Assembly (NCBI RefSeq): GCF_000143415.4
Contig: NW_003314316.1
Location: 260,120 to 324,119, forward strand
DNA from: Selaginella moellendorffii
Taxonomy: Eukaryota; Streptophyta; Lycopodiopsida; Selaginellales; Selaginellaceae
Length of the DNA: 64,000 nt
Direction of reading: 5' to 3'
The position numbers were made by a program, and so were the translations under genes. Below, piece by piece: positions 41,277-53,637 of this stretch. The notes below the pieces were generated by a model. The model saw only the letters and a program-made list of their open reading frames with translations, was not told the DNA's origin and did no database searches. Position 1 is the stretch's first letter; every line of letters begins with the position of its first letter.

Positions 41277-42865
41277 ATGTCTGTTAAAGGAATTCTCTTT
41301 GTAGCTGCCTTGACAAGTCTTTTGCTCCCTTTGATGCTTACTCGTGATCTAATTTTTCCATCCCAGCTTAAAGGTCTTCCAACAAGCTCATCGGTCCTGT
41401 ATTCATCCTCAGAAGTGATACTCCAGCGTGTATCCGAAAATGGAACGAAAGAATGCCACAACATTACCACAAGAGCTGCTTACTTCTTTGGGCTTCCTAT
41501 GCCGGGAAATGAAGGACCAATTACCATGTCCACTGGAGTCGTCCACAAGTTTTGGATTGTTTCATATGCAGCAGATGGAAGGAGGAGGTGCAGAGGAGGA
41601 GACTTCTATGAGACTGATCTCTCAGGTAAGTTCCATCTATTCTCAAAACATTATTTGATTCTTCATACTACATAGGCCACAAATGGAAGTCACGACCACC
41701 TATAACAGATTATGGGAATGGCTCTTACCTTGTGGAACTCAAAGTGGATAAAGGATTTGAAGGAAACTACACGCTCAAGGCCATTCTCTTGTATTCCAAT
41801 TTTCATGGAATGGATAAGAATCCAGAACCATGGGCTCTGGAAACACAGGTGTTCCAACTGCAGATCCACTTCGTGAACAACAAAATTCAAAGGCCTTCGC
41901 CTCTTCCTCTTTGTACCAGCAAAAGCCTAAAGTCGGCAAAGACATGGCTAGGCAAATGGACAAGAATGAAGTTCGACGAGTCTTGCAAGCTCGATGAAGA
42001 AGGGCGCTACCGATGCCTGCCAGACGACGAGCAGTGTGATGACAGCCAGTGTAGTGGAGCACTAGAGAGATTGGAAAGCAACGGATGGGTCTACTCAGCA
42101 CATTGTAAGTTTCGGATATGGAGCTTCAGCGATGCATGGAAGTGCCTGGACGGGAAGAAGCTGTTCTTCTGGGGTGACTCCAACCACAGGGACACAGTTC
42201 GAAACCTTGTCAACTTTGTCCTCGGCCATAACATTGAAATCCCGCTCATGACGCGCACATTTACACTCAACGTCACCAATCCCTCCAATCCTAAGCAGCA
42301 AGTGCGACTGTTTCAGGTGTTCAATGGGCATTCTGACTCACAGAAAAACTATATGGGCCTTAAATCACTTTCCGTAAAAGAGTACCGTGAGCTTGTCAAG
42401 GAGGAATTCTTTCGTGGAGGTCAACCAGATGCGGTGATACTAAACTCAGGCCTTCACGATGGACACGCCTGGAAACGCACTCAGGACTTTGCCATAGCTG
42501 CGGAGATTGCTTCATACTTCTGGTGGTCGCTCCTGGGAGGTGATGGGTGCAAAGCACGCATTGTCATTCGTAACACAATTGCCACGGCTGGTCATGCGAG
42601 GGCCAGTCCCTCAAATCCCCAAAAGATGGCAGCTTTCAACTCCATCTTAAGTGACGAGTTTGGGAGACGGCTAAAATCTCTGGAGAATCTCATGTTTGTG
42701 GATAACTTTGATATGACGTTTCCCTGGCATTACAACCATGACTGCAGTGACGGCACTCATTATGGGGTTGAGCCTTCTTTGTCACCATGGATGGATCGTG
42801 TTGGGCACTTCAACTTTGTGGACTTGATGCTTGTGCATGTTCTGCTGACTGGAATTTGCTTGTAA
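41277..42865 (+). CDS. NXPE-like membrane protein with Ig/filamin-like and SGNH (PC-esterase-type) domains
   Basis: Two exons with one intron at about 41627-41675 (GTAAGT...TACATAG), giving about 510 residues. Signal anchor at residues 5-22 (ILFVAALTSLLLPLML). The middle (GDFYETDLSG, YGNGSYLVELKV, FEGNYTLKAILLYSN) looks like a beta-sandwich of filamin/NXPE type. The C-terminal half has LFFWGDSNHRDTVRNLVNFV (GDS block with the nucleophile), DAVILNSGLHDGHAW (block with Asn/Gly) and HDCSDGTHYGVEP (Asp/His block), the pattern of SGNH/PC-esterase proteins such as NXPE, CAS1 and plant TBL acetyltransferases. A role in acetylating or deacetylating a glycan in the Golgi is family inference only. Confidence 0.75.
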
Positions 42866-43189
42866 TAGTGAGCCCGAGAGTTATGTAATCACCTCTCTGA
42901 ATCTACACATATGATTTGCAAAACTAAATCAACAAACAAAATTAAGATTTGACTTTAAAGAAGTTTGAAAGCACGATAGCCTATATATATCCCAGCTCCT
43001 TTTGATGTTTTACTACAGCTCCATTGTCTGATTTCCGCAGGACCTGCGGTGTGGGACAAGACTAATCCGGATGGAGTCGTTCTTCGGCACGGACTCCGCG
43101 AGGTGCTTCCTTCGAGCTCGGCGGCAGCAGCCAAGAGCTGGAAGGAAACGGCACGGCGATGCATGGCTCCTTCCGAGGCCATGGAAGGA

Positions 43190-43300
43190 TATACAGCCAG
43201 CAGCGCTGCTTTCCTCTACATGGTGCTCATCAACAGGGTGCTGCTCATCGCGACGAAGTAGAACATCGACACGCTCTTCTGTGAGCATAGGGTCTAATTG
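43190..43300 (+). pseudogene. GT37 xyloglucan fucosyltransferase fragment (middle part)
   Basis: Plus-strand frame reads SSAAFLYMVLINRVLLI, then a stop, then NIDTLFCE. This matches the GT37 stretch usually of the form AFLYALLTNRVLLID...DLFCEPF. It follows, in protein order, the N-terminal fragment found inverted at 43455-43865. Broken. Confidence 0.75.
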
Positions 43301-43454
43301 CTAATCGTCATTTCTCATTTAGAAGCTTGAGCACTTCTTCGATTTGGCGTGCCTTTTCTAAGATTTTCTTGCTGTATGAGTGGTAACTGTGTGGCACTCC
43401 TATATAGCACTTGATTCTCTTTGGTTTTCTTACAGCGAGTGAAATCCAAGGTGT

Positions 43455-43865
43455 TCAGCCTTGTATACCAAAAGTGAAAGTCGAGACGAGGGTGATCATC
43501 TCGTTGCTGATTCCCTGGTCGAAGACGACGAAGACGAGTAACATGCAGCTGCTGCAGGATTTGTGCGGATCCTTGGGATCTGGCGCGCACCTCGCGTGCA
43601 GGGCCTCGTACTCGAGGATCTTCTTATGGAGGGGCTGTGAAGCGCGGAAGCTGGGAAACTTGTGTCGAGTGTATGAAGTGTATTCGGCCCTGCTCCTGCA
43701 CGAATCGTCGTTTACGTTGGCGCGAGAATAGTACCCCAGGCTCGATGATTGCGTCTTCGTCTTGGGCGAGTTCCGTGATAGCAGCAGCAATGCAGTGGTG
43801 GTGAAGACGAGCGTCAAAAAAAGTAAGGGCCTATAACTCTTTGTCATCGTATAGATAGATGACAA
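43455..43865 (-). pseudogene. GT37 xyloglucan fucosyltransferase fragment (N-terminal part, inverted)
   Basis: Minus-strand frame of 136 codons: a signal anchor (YRPLLFLTLVFTTTALLLL), a stem, then HKKILEYEALHARCAPDP and VFDQGISNEMITLVSTF, which match the GT37 pattern of a KLxxYEALHxRCGP motif followed by a GLGNRMLSLVSTF-type motif. The frame then ends, and the continuation is found on the opposite strand at 43190-43300. It could still be transcribed as a short membrane protein, but a complete enzyme is excluded. Confidence 0.8.
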
Positions 43866-43870
43866 AGAGT
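43836..43870. repeat. Perfect 12-bp inverted repeat with 11-nt loop
   Basis: ACTCTTTGTCAT at 43836-43847 and its exact reverse complement at 43859-43870. It overlaps the first codons of the inverted GT37 fragment and could mark a rearrangement point or a small hairpin. Confidence 0.85.
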
Positions 43871-44113
43871 AAAACTATTACTTGGGCAGCTAACTGTTTT
43901 TCTCCAGAATGAATGGAGTTGATACATAGAATGAGCACCGAACTCTTGAAGAAAAATTATCAACCAGGAATATAAGTTGATTACCAATCGCCACCCACCA
44001 CACTAAACTCCAATGAAGAATACTTTGATTTTAGGCTACCTTTAACTCTAGATTTAGGGCTGATTCAAAACTAGCAGTTTAAAACAATTTGCCTTTAATT
44101 TTCATTTTCCCAA

Positions 44114-46796
44114 TCATACTTCCACTCTTTGGGCTTGCGGCTTGCGGCCGGACACTTTCATGATTGGAGGCAGTTGCGGCGAGATGAGAGATTTCACGAG
44201 CTGTGATCCATCTCTACCAAACGAATTCACACACCTTCGCCCGAAACAAGAGGAGTTTTTAGTTTCGATTTCCAGCGAGAGAACGAGGAACACTAACCTT
44301 GAGTAGTAGTCACTGCACTGGACGTAAAGGCCCGGACTGTTCTTCCGCGCTTCTTGGAGCTCCCTGTGCTCTTCCGGTCCTAGATTTGTATTCATCGCAG
44401 CAGTGCTCTCGATGCACGCACCGTCGAATCGCATGTTGTCTTCTTCGAGATTTGCCTGACAAGTAATAGGAGAGTTTTAGAATAAAGGAAAGTTTGCACT
44501 AGCCCACCTGTTTGCCTCTCGACACGAAGCTTGTAGCCCTTTGGAACATGCTCGATCCAGCCCGACGTAAGAAACCATTGGGAGGTGGTTTTGATGCGTT
44601 CTGCAAGGAAGGACTTAAGGAAAACCAGTTCAGAAAATAGAGCTCAATATGAACCTCATCGGTTCGTCGACTTAGATCAGGCTCGGAGATGCTGCGAGCA
44701 GGAACTTTGCTGGCGCTCGTTTGATCTTCTACTGATGGTATGGCTGTGGACGAATTGTACCTTGTTATTTTCGGAGTGGGGATAGAGCTCATTACATAGC
44801 CGAATGTATTCGAGAGAATGCGCCCGGCAAATTGGGTGTATGTTCTCTTTCCATCCTACACACGACGGTTTAGACAGAGTTCAGCCGGCATCAAAATAAG
44901 CACCCGTAAGTTCTGTACAAGGCGACTTTCCAAGTCCATCGCAATCGACTCGAGGCCGGGATCCTTGTTCATTTGCTTGAGTGCTTTGAGAAAAGCTCTA
45001 GTATACCTGAAGATAAGCATGACTTACGTGAGCTTTTGCTCCTAAGTTATGCACTACCTCAAAGCTTCTTCCGTTTGTCCAGCCTCTGCGAGCATAGTTG
45101 CATACACTATTTTGTACGGTTGGAAGCACACTAGTGTAAATTGGGGATTTCCTTTCGTTTTCACGTATTCGTATAGCTCCGTCCTCTGCATCAAGCATTT
45201 CGTTTAGTATTCCTATGCGACAATAAGAAGAGACCTTGAACGCCAACGGTGTGAAAAATGTTCTCGGGTACTTCCAATGGTCTGCGCCGATCAGACGAAT
45301 CCTTCCGTCACTGAAAAATGCTTCGGGATTTTGGTCGACCAAAAGATAGCACAAATGCGCCGCCGCCACCTGCGAGAAATATACTAATACCAAAATATTC
45401 ATACAAACATAAACCAAACCTGTTCTTTCTGACCCCATAATGCGTCGCCCAGTCGAGTGATCGCGTCATCGTTCCCAGACGTCCGGTTTGTGGCCATTAG
45501 AGCAAGATGCTCATGCCAATGGTCAAGAATGCCGCTTCCCTGCTCAACTCGCAATTAAGTAAGCAAGGATTTTCCATAAATACACAGCATTACTTGATTG
45601 CCGTTCTCTGCAAATACATCCGCCGACTGGCCGCTCATAAGCAAGCTGAAAGTTCGTAATGGACCTGGAGACAGTTGATGATGTGCCATTTTTGAGATGG
45701 TATCAGAATAACACTGCAATTATTAAAATTCAAAGCCGATTTGATAATGAAGCACGAACTGTTTATTCTCACCTTGTCCCCTAGCTGAGACGCAAGAACA
45801 AGAGCTAGTCCCCACGATTGGCCGTCTTGTGCGCACTGTAGGGCCTGCTGAGTTTTTCCTGAGAGTAGAAGTCCTTTGACTTTTATCGAAGTTGCCTGAA
45901 AGCTGACATGTTAGCTGCCAGCGTAACAGGTAAACAACTGACCTGCAAGCTTTCGCTGTTCGGCATTTGCCGCAAGCAATGTTGTTCCGTGGCACCAGAC
46001 GAACTTGCGGTAAGAATTGCCTGGCCGACGGCTGCCTCTGGTCCAGTCCCCTAGACAAGTTTACACCATTGGTGAGAAGAAATAAGATACAAAAAGTTTT
46101 CTCACCTCTGATGGAGTACCAACAGCAGATCGTAGCTTCCCATGGTGCTCGAAGGCGATTTTAAGAACTTCCCACAACAATGGAAGCGCTTCGAAATTCC
46201 TGCTATCGGCCTCTTCACGTGCACAGTTGGAGATGCGCTCGTCAATCCACTTGAAGAGCTCATTCTTCGATCCGTTTTGTAAGCCTGCATGGAAGTCCAA
46301 ACCAGGTGCTGAATTGGAAAGACTCTGCAGTTTGTGGACTTCGATCTTGCTCGAGCTCCTTTGCTGATCGTGGAAAGGCTGTCAAATTGGAAAGAATAAC
46401 AATTAACTCTTCTTCAAGGCAAAGTGATGGTAGACGAACTTTACGTACCTGTGAAGAAGGCTTTATCACGGCCATCGTTCCGCCAAAACCGAATGCCACG
46501 ACCACGTGTGGCGGCCTTCCAGCGGAGGACCGACTCGAACTCCAGGCCATCTGATGCGTATGGTAAGCCGGATCCTCGGAAACTTGAGGCTGCGAGTAGT
46601 GGCGATCATAGCTATACCCATTTTCTTGGTTCATTCCTCCGAAATTCCACGAGAAATTTCCCTGGACCGGATGCTGAGCCTCGAATCCATAGGAATTTCC
46701 ATTGCCTGGCACATCCGCTTGCCAATTGTGATTGGAATACTGTGAATCGACGAAGCTGTGATGCACGTATCCGGATTGCGGAGCTACAGCATACAT
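44114..46796 (-). CDS. SEC16-like COPII coat assembly protein
   Basis: Multi-exon gene. The N-terminal exon (MYAVAPQSGYVHHSF...) is Tyr/Gln/Asn-rich and leads to GRPPHVVVAFGFGGTMAVIK, the segment that begins the conserved central domain of plant SEC16/MAG5. Next come NELFKWIDERISNCA and LPLLWEVLKIAFEHHGKLRS, then the ACE1 helical repeats (GLLLSGKTQQALQCAQDGQSW, DHWHEHLALMATNRT, AAAHLCYLLVDQNPEAFF) and the C-terminal region (EALRYTRAFLKALK, ISEPDLSRR, LYVQCSDYYSR, SGRKPQAQRVEV). It scaffolds ER exit sites by binding SEC13/SEC31 and SEC23. The protein seems only about half the length of angiosperm SEC16, mainly because the long N-terminal disordered region is short. Divergent from the eS24 gene. 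Confidence 0.88.
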
Positions 46797-47397
46797 CCTG
46801 CTCGATCCAGCAACTCACATTCTTTCGGAACGCCGGATTTCCGCATCCAGCACCAAGATCCGAGCTAGCCGGGAGGAAACAAGGCGACGCAGCGCAAATG
46901 TGCGTCCGCCGAGCCAACAAATCGAAGAACCCTAGACGATCGCCACCAAGAGAGAGGGCGCTTGGAGCAAACTTCTTCAAGGCGCCGGGACTAGGGAGCT
47001 AGCTAGGCTTGACGGAATAAACCCAGCCGTGAGGTGGTACATTCTGCTAGCCGCGACGGACGCACAGCTGGCTTCCATGTGAGCGCCAGCTGTGCGGCGC
47101 GGTGCGGCGCCGCAGACATCTGACCGTTGGATGCCCTCCTTGAACGAACGAACGAACGACCCAACGCCCACGCATTGATTCCGCGAATCTTTTGGTTTGT
47201 TTTTCTTTCGCATTCACAACGACTGGTGTGCGTTCAATTCCCACCAATCATGACAGCGAAGAAACACCACACACGGTTTGTGAAAAAGAGAAAAACCATT
47301 GGCTCTTGGATTTAGGGTTTTTGGGCGGATTAGGGCTTTAGCCAGATTAGGGCAACTCTAGCCGCCAAGAACCCTAGGCGAGCGAGGAGGGAGGGCG
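46797..47397. promoter_or_regulatory. Divergent promoter, SEC16 / eS24, with telo-box motifs
   Basis: The 600-bp region between divergent starts carries TAGGGTTTTTGG at 47314, GATTAGGGCTTTAG near 47328 and AACCCTAGG at about 47371 before the eS24 ATG, and TGACCGTTGGATGCC at about 47121. There is a GAAC/AACG tandem (four units) at about 47144-47158. No gene seen. Confidence 0.5.
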
Positions 47398-48078
47398 ATG
47401 GCGGACCGCAACTACACTGTGCGCACGCGCAAGTTCATGACAAATCGCCTCCTCCTGCGCAGGCAGTTTGTAAGTCTTGCTTCTGGCGCTCAGATTTTTC
47501 GAGGCGCCGCGGTGCTGATTTGATTTCGCCTCGGTTGTGTAGGTCGTGGAAGTTCTTCATCCGGGGAGGCCCAATGTTTCCAAGGTGGGTCTTTTAGCTC
47601 GCTGAGACGAAGAGAATGTGTGTGAAACTGGATTGGACAGGCTGAGCTCCGGGAGAAGCTCTCAAAGGTTTACGATGTCCGTGATCCCCAGGCGGTGTTT
47701 GTCTTTGGGATGAGAACCAAGTTTGGCGGCGGCAAGTCCTCTGGATTCGGTCTCATCTACGACTCGGTCGAGGCTGCAAAGAAATTCGAGCCAAAATACC
47801 GTCTCGTCAGGGTGAGCTTAGTTCTTTTGATTCTCGGCGCCTTCGCAAACAACAGATTTCTCACCTTGGTTTCGTTTTCTGTTCCAGAACGGACTTGCCA
47901 CCAGAGAGCAAAAATCGAGGAAGCAGCTCAAGGAGCGGAAGAACAGAGCGAAGAAGATCCGCGGAGTGAAGAAGGTCCGTCTTTTTTTCTAATCCATGAG
48001 TGAGCTCTCTTTGATCGGTTTGCTTGCTCTCAGGCCAAGGCTTCCGGAGAGGCCCAAAAGGCAGGAAAGAAGAAGTGA
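47398..48078 (+). CDS. RPS24: 40S ribosomal protein eS24
   Basis: Five exons: 47398-47469, 47543-47584, 47641-47811, 47888-47974 and 48034-48078; the sum is 417 bases, or 138 residues plus stop, the usual plant length. [20 protein letters not shown] starts the protein; [49 protein letters not shown] and [20 protein letters not shown] follow, ending in a Lys-rich tail. Structural protein of the small cytosolic ribosomal subunit. All introns are GT-AG and 55-76 nt long. Confidence 0.97.
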
Positions 48079-48340
48079 TGTGATTTTCTGGTAACATCCC
48101 GGTTTTTGCATACTTGGTTGGATATATAGCTAACATTTTGAATCAAAAACCTTTTCTTTGAAAAACGATATACTTCTGGATGAGGAACAAGAGTTAACTA
48201 AGTTGCATTGATTTAACTGTAAACTCGAGTGGTTATGTTTAGTTTCGTGGTTAGGAGATAAATATTGTGTTTTAAACGGTCAAGAGATTTAGAGTTAAAA
48301 GGAAACCAAAGTTTATAGCATACAACCTTATAAATAATTT

Positions 48341-49997
<1,657 letters not shown>

Positions 49998-50240
49998 GAT
50001 CTTGACCAGATCCACTTGCCAATCCGCAAGAACACGACACGGATCGGCCGATCGTTCGAACACGCCGCCTTAAATCCCGCGCGGCTGAGCAGGCAGCAGT
50101 GAATGCACATCGCGCTGAAAAGATTGGAGCAGCGCGTCGGGAGAAGAGATGGATTGAAAGACAAAAGCCCTAGAGGTGTTTTCCCGCGCTCTAGGAAAGT
50201 TCTTTCGATAAACATACTAATAACCTTTCATTAACGTTAA

Positions 50241-50283
50241 CATGGGGGCTTTGCCCGCGCAGGTTCGAATCCTGCCGTTCACT
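50241..50283 (+). pseudogene. tRNA-Ser 3'-half relic
   Basis: The sequence GGGCTTTGCCCGCGCAGG followed by TTCGAATCCTGCCGTTCAC matches the variable arm, T-arm (GCAGG/CCTGC stem with TTCGAAT loop) and 3' acceptor strand of cytosolic plant tRNA-Ser. The anticodon arm, D-arm and 5' acceptor are missing, so it cannot form a tRNA. Confidence 0.75.
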
Positions 50284-50766
50284 AAAAGCTTCTTATGCTT
50301 ATTAATGAAAGTGGTTAATTAGATAGGCAAACACGTTCCAATGAGAACTAGGCAGTGGTGGCTGTCTGGACAATCACTGTCTTTAGAGCACTGTGCAGTA
50401 ACCCCAAGGAGCTTTCTAGTGACAATGTCATTCTTGCCTGAAAGTTTTGTTAGAAAAACTTATGGTTAGAGATTTAAATTTTTATTTACCTATTGCAAGG
50501 GCCATTGAAACCATTAAAGAGATGAACAAAAGTTGCAAAACTATTGTTGAGAGCTGAATCTTTGCCATTGTGTTGTGTGAATTGTGGCATCCAATAGCCT
50601 AGCTTTTATACTCCCAGGAATGAATATTATATAATTGTTCTGAACAATTAAAATTAGTGATGGTGTGGATCATGCAGTCTGACTTTTCTGAATACTCTAG
50701 AACTCATCCTCGACAACATATATCATATATTAGTAGTCAAAACCTTACCTTATTGGTTTCATTAAT

Positions 50767-50801
50767 GCGGACGTGCCGGACCCGAAGTTGGTTCAAATCT
50801 T
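50767..50801 (+). pseudogene. tRNA-Ser 5'-end-like stub next to a B-box-like sequence
   Basis: GCGGACGTGCCGGA is close to the 5' acceptor strand and start of the D-arm of tRNA-Ser. It is followed after a few bases by GGTTCAAATCTTC, a B-box-like sequence. The middle of the tRNA is absent. Either a second fragment of the same tRNA gene or a chance match. Confidence 0.35.
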
Positions 50802-51127
50802 CTTTATTAGCTTAAAACATGTGTTAAACAACAAAACTGCGTGCATTTCCATTTCAGTCTCTTCAACTTTTTGAGTTCAACATGTGGCCAGGGGGATGGA
50901 CCTCTTACAATGTTCTGAATATACTGTGGTGCCAACTTGGAACTGAAATTCCCCCTTTTACAGCTATAGCTAAGTGCACTCCAACACCATAGACAATTTC
51001 TATATATCTATCAGGTCTTGCAGTGCTTATCCAGAAGCAAGTAGAAAAAGTACATTGACGGTATGAATTATTATCATTTTTTCCAACGCATATACGGATC
51101 CCAGGCGGAATCTTAAGAATCATGGGA
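50802..51127. other. Intergenic, no gene recognised
   Basis: AT-rich spacer. Together with 50284-50766 it separates the helicase and endoglucanase genes; only short frames without motifs were seen. Confidence 0.6.
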
Positions 51128-53042
51128 TCATGATCCCCTCAAGTTGTTTCCAGCCGCGGTGGAAGCAAAGTACGCCAGTGCACCAACCAGACCGGAGTTT
51201 GCATATGTCGAAGGCTCGGCTTGCGAGAAATCATCACGATTGTCCGAAAAATTGTCGGATCCGTCGGGACCCCCGATCACAGCACCGATTAGAATGTTTG
51301 GATTGGGATTGGAGCTGTGAAGCCAATTAAAACCCCCAGAACAAGATATGTGTTCTTCCTGCGTACGGATCGAGGGCAGCGAAGAGGCCCGGTGGTGAAC
51401 TCGCTGTGGAAACTTTGTACCAAACCCAACCATGTAAGACATGCCCCTGGGATTGCTACCCAGAATGTAGTCCACCTAGAAAACACCAACATCAAAAAGA
51501 AAAGGTGGCAAGCTATACATGCTCTAAATGCATTGTCTACTTACCTGTTGCTTTGCAAACGAGATAAGCTGGCCGGGCTTAAAACCGTTGTTTCCCCCAC
51601 ACGAAACGCTCTGACCCGCTTGAGCCAGGTACCGCCCGTACGTTATGAGAAGGAACGCATTGCTTGTGACATACTGGAGGTTGTTTGAGCCACCGTGGTA
51701 GAAAAGTCCCCCTGATCAGAAAAGATTCCCGGGGAATAATCAATGTGGGAATCGAGAGGAATCTTTTTAGTACCTGGCGTGATGGTGGCCCTCCCAGGCA
51801 TCGCAGAGCACACGAAGTCGTCGGCACGAGACTTGTAAGCGCGAACTACGTTGAAGTCGCTACCAGTGGTGGCGAGAATAAACTGTCCAAGGTCACGGGA
51901 AAGAGATGATTGATCCGACGGTTGGTTATAGTTAGGACCAGTCAACGAGAGAGAGTGGTAAATTCTGGTTTTTTTTACCTTGGAGAGTAAAACGTCAACA
52001 CCAGCGTACTTGTTGTCCCAGCTTAGAGTGTTGTATGAACTCCCGGGGCCGCCGAGCTCGTCCCCGTGTTGGGAAATGTAATCGAGGTAGCGCTTGTCGC
52101 TCGAGGCCCGGAAGATCCACCCCGCGCCCCACAAGAGCTCATCTCTATATCCTGAGTAGCTCGTGTAGAATGGGCTCACAGCTCCTCCAAGAACATCGCT
52201 ATAGCTTCCTCGGTACTTATCAGCAAACGCAAAGATCTATATCACGATCAAAGAGAAGCCAAGTTAGAGCAAAGTCCACCTATCCAAACGATGAAAGTCT
52301 GGGTGCTCGATCGATCACTTACTTGCTTGGAAGTGGCGAGGAGCCTCTGGGAGTAGGAAGAATCGGTGGCGGCGAAGACGATGGAGGCGGCGGCGAGGGC
52401 GGCGGCGGTCTCTCCCGCGACGTCGGAGCCGGGCTTGGATGGATTGACTTGGTAGCAAGTTCTCGGCGTGTCCATGTCCTCGGGGCGCTCCCAGCACTGG
52501 TGGTCGGCGTTTGGATCCCCGACTTGAACCCAGAGGGTGGATGGCGGGACAAAGGCGGAGAGGAGGTAGTCGGTCCCCCAGCGAATGGCGGCGCGGGCGT
52601 TGTCCAGCTCCGCCGCGCGCCCGAGCTCCGCCTCGAATTCCACCACGCTCCACGACAGCAGCGTGATCGTGAACGCCATCGGGAAGCCAAACTTGACGTT
52701 GTCGCCTGAATCGTAGTAGCCTCCCGTGAGATTCACCTGAGCAGCAGCGAAAATCGATCGACTAGAAAGGTAAACCACAAGAAAAACATTTCAAACGAGC
52801 AAAAGATTCTAAGGTACATTCGCTGTTCTTCCATCGCTCATCCCCGAGTTTGCGCGCCATTTGATCCTCTGGCTCGTCGGCAGCTTGCCCGATCGCATCC
52901 CCTCGTAGAAGAGGATGGATTTGGCGAGCGCGTCGCGGTAATCCAGCGATTGGAGCGCCTGCGCCTGGATTTCCACCCGCATTGCCGTGAAAAGAACAAA
53001 ACCAAAGATGAAAATGAGAGAAGAGGAAGAACTCGCTGCCAT
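51128..53042 (-). CDS. Endo-1,4-beta-glucanase, GH9 (secreted)
   Basis: Multi-exon gene of about 490 residues, the usual GH9 class B length. Signal peptide [20 protein letters not shown], then [33 protein letters not shown], the catalytic base region [53 protein letters not shown], the [18 protein letters not shown] block, [13 protein letters not shown] and, at the C-terminus, [20 protein letters not shown] with the catalytic acid. No carbohydrate-binding module or membrane anchor follows. The family cuts amorphous cellulose or other beta-1,4-glucans in the wall during growth. ATG 53042 is preferred over the in-frame 53069, which would place residues before the signal peptide. Confidence 0.93.
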
Positions 53043-53637
53043 GATCGAGTGGATTTGTGCGAGGAACAAACAAGAACACGAGGTTTTATAGCGGGGGGAA
53101 ATTTTTTTGTTAGGTCTTAACAGTTTTAACGGGCTCCGTTAAAAAAGAATTTCTACCGTGGTCCCCACCGTGCGGTACCCGAGGGCGGGAACGGTGGATC
53201 ATGTGACCAACGTTACGGGACCACTTTGGATCGTCGCGCAGGGAAGAACTAGGCGATGGATCTTAGAAACTCTTTTCTTCTCCACGGAACAGTGTTCTTA
53301 TTTACACGTAAAGAAAACTCCGAAGACTCTGGCTTAAAAGGACAAAGCCGGAGTGTTCCAGTTTCTAGATCTCCTTGTCTTGTTTAAGACAATTTCTCGC
53401 GAGCACCGTTCTTGTAACAGGCACGCGAGGAAAAGCCCGAGGCGAGTAAAGTCACTGGGCCATGAATGATGAATTTTATTCCTGGTGAAATGCGAGTGTA
53501 CCACGAGCCTTGTCTCCTGCATCACATGATATGCTTTTCCCAGTTTGTAGGAAGAAACAAGCAAGAACTCCAAGAGAAAATGGTGTGAAGTACCTTCAAG
53601 CTATCAGATCGTATTTTTCTATTCTTCTTCGCCTTTA
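53043..53637. other. Endoglucanase promoter and 3' flank of the fibrillin gene
   Basis: GC-moderate spacer with no recognisable gene; a 79-codon minus frame at 53334-53573 has no motif and lies where the fibrillin 3' UTR is expected. Confidence 0.5.
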
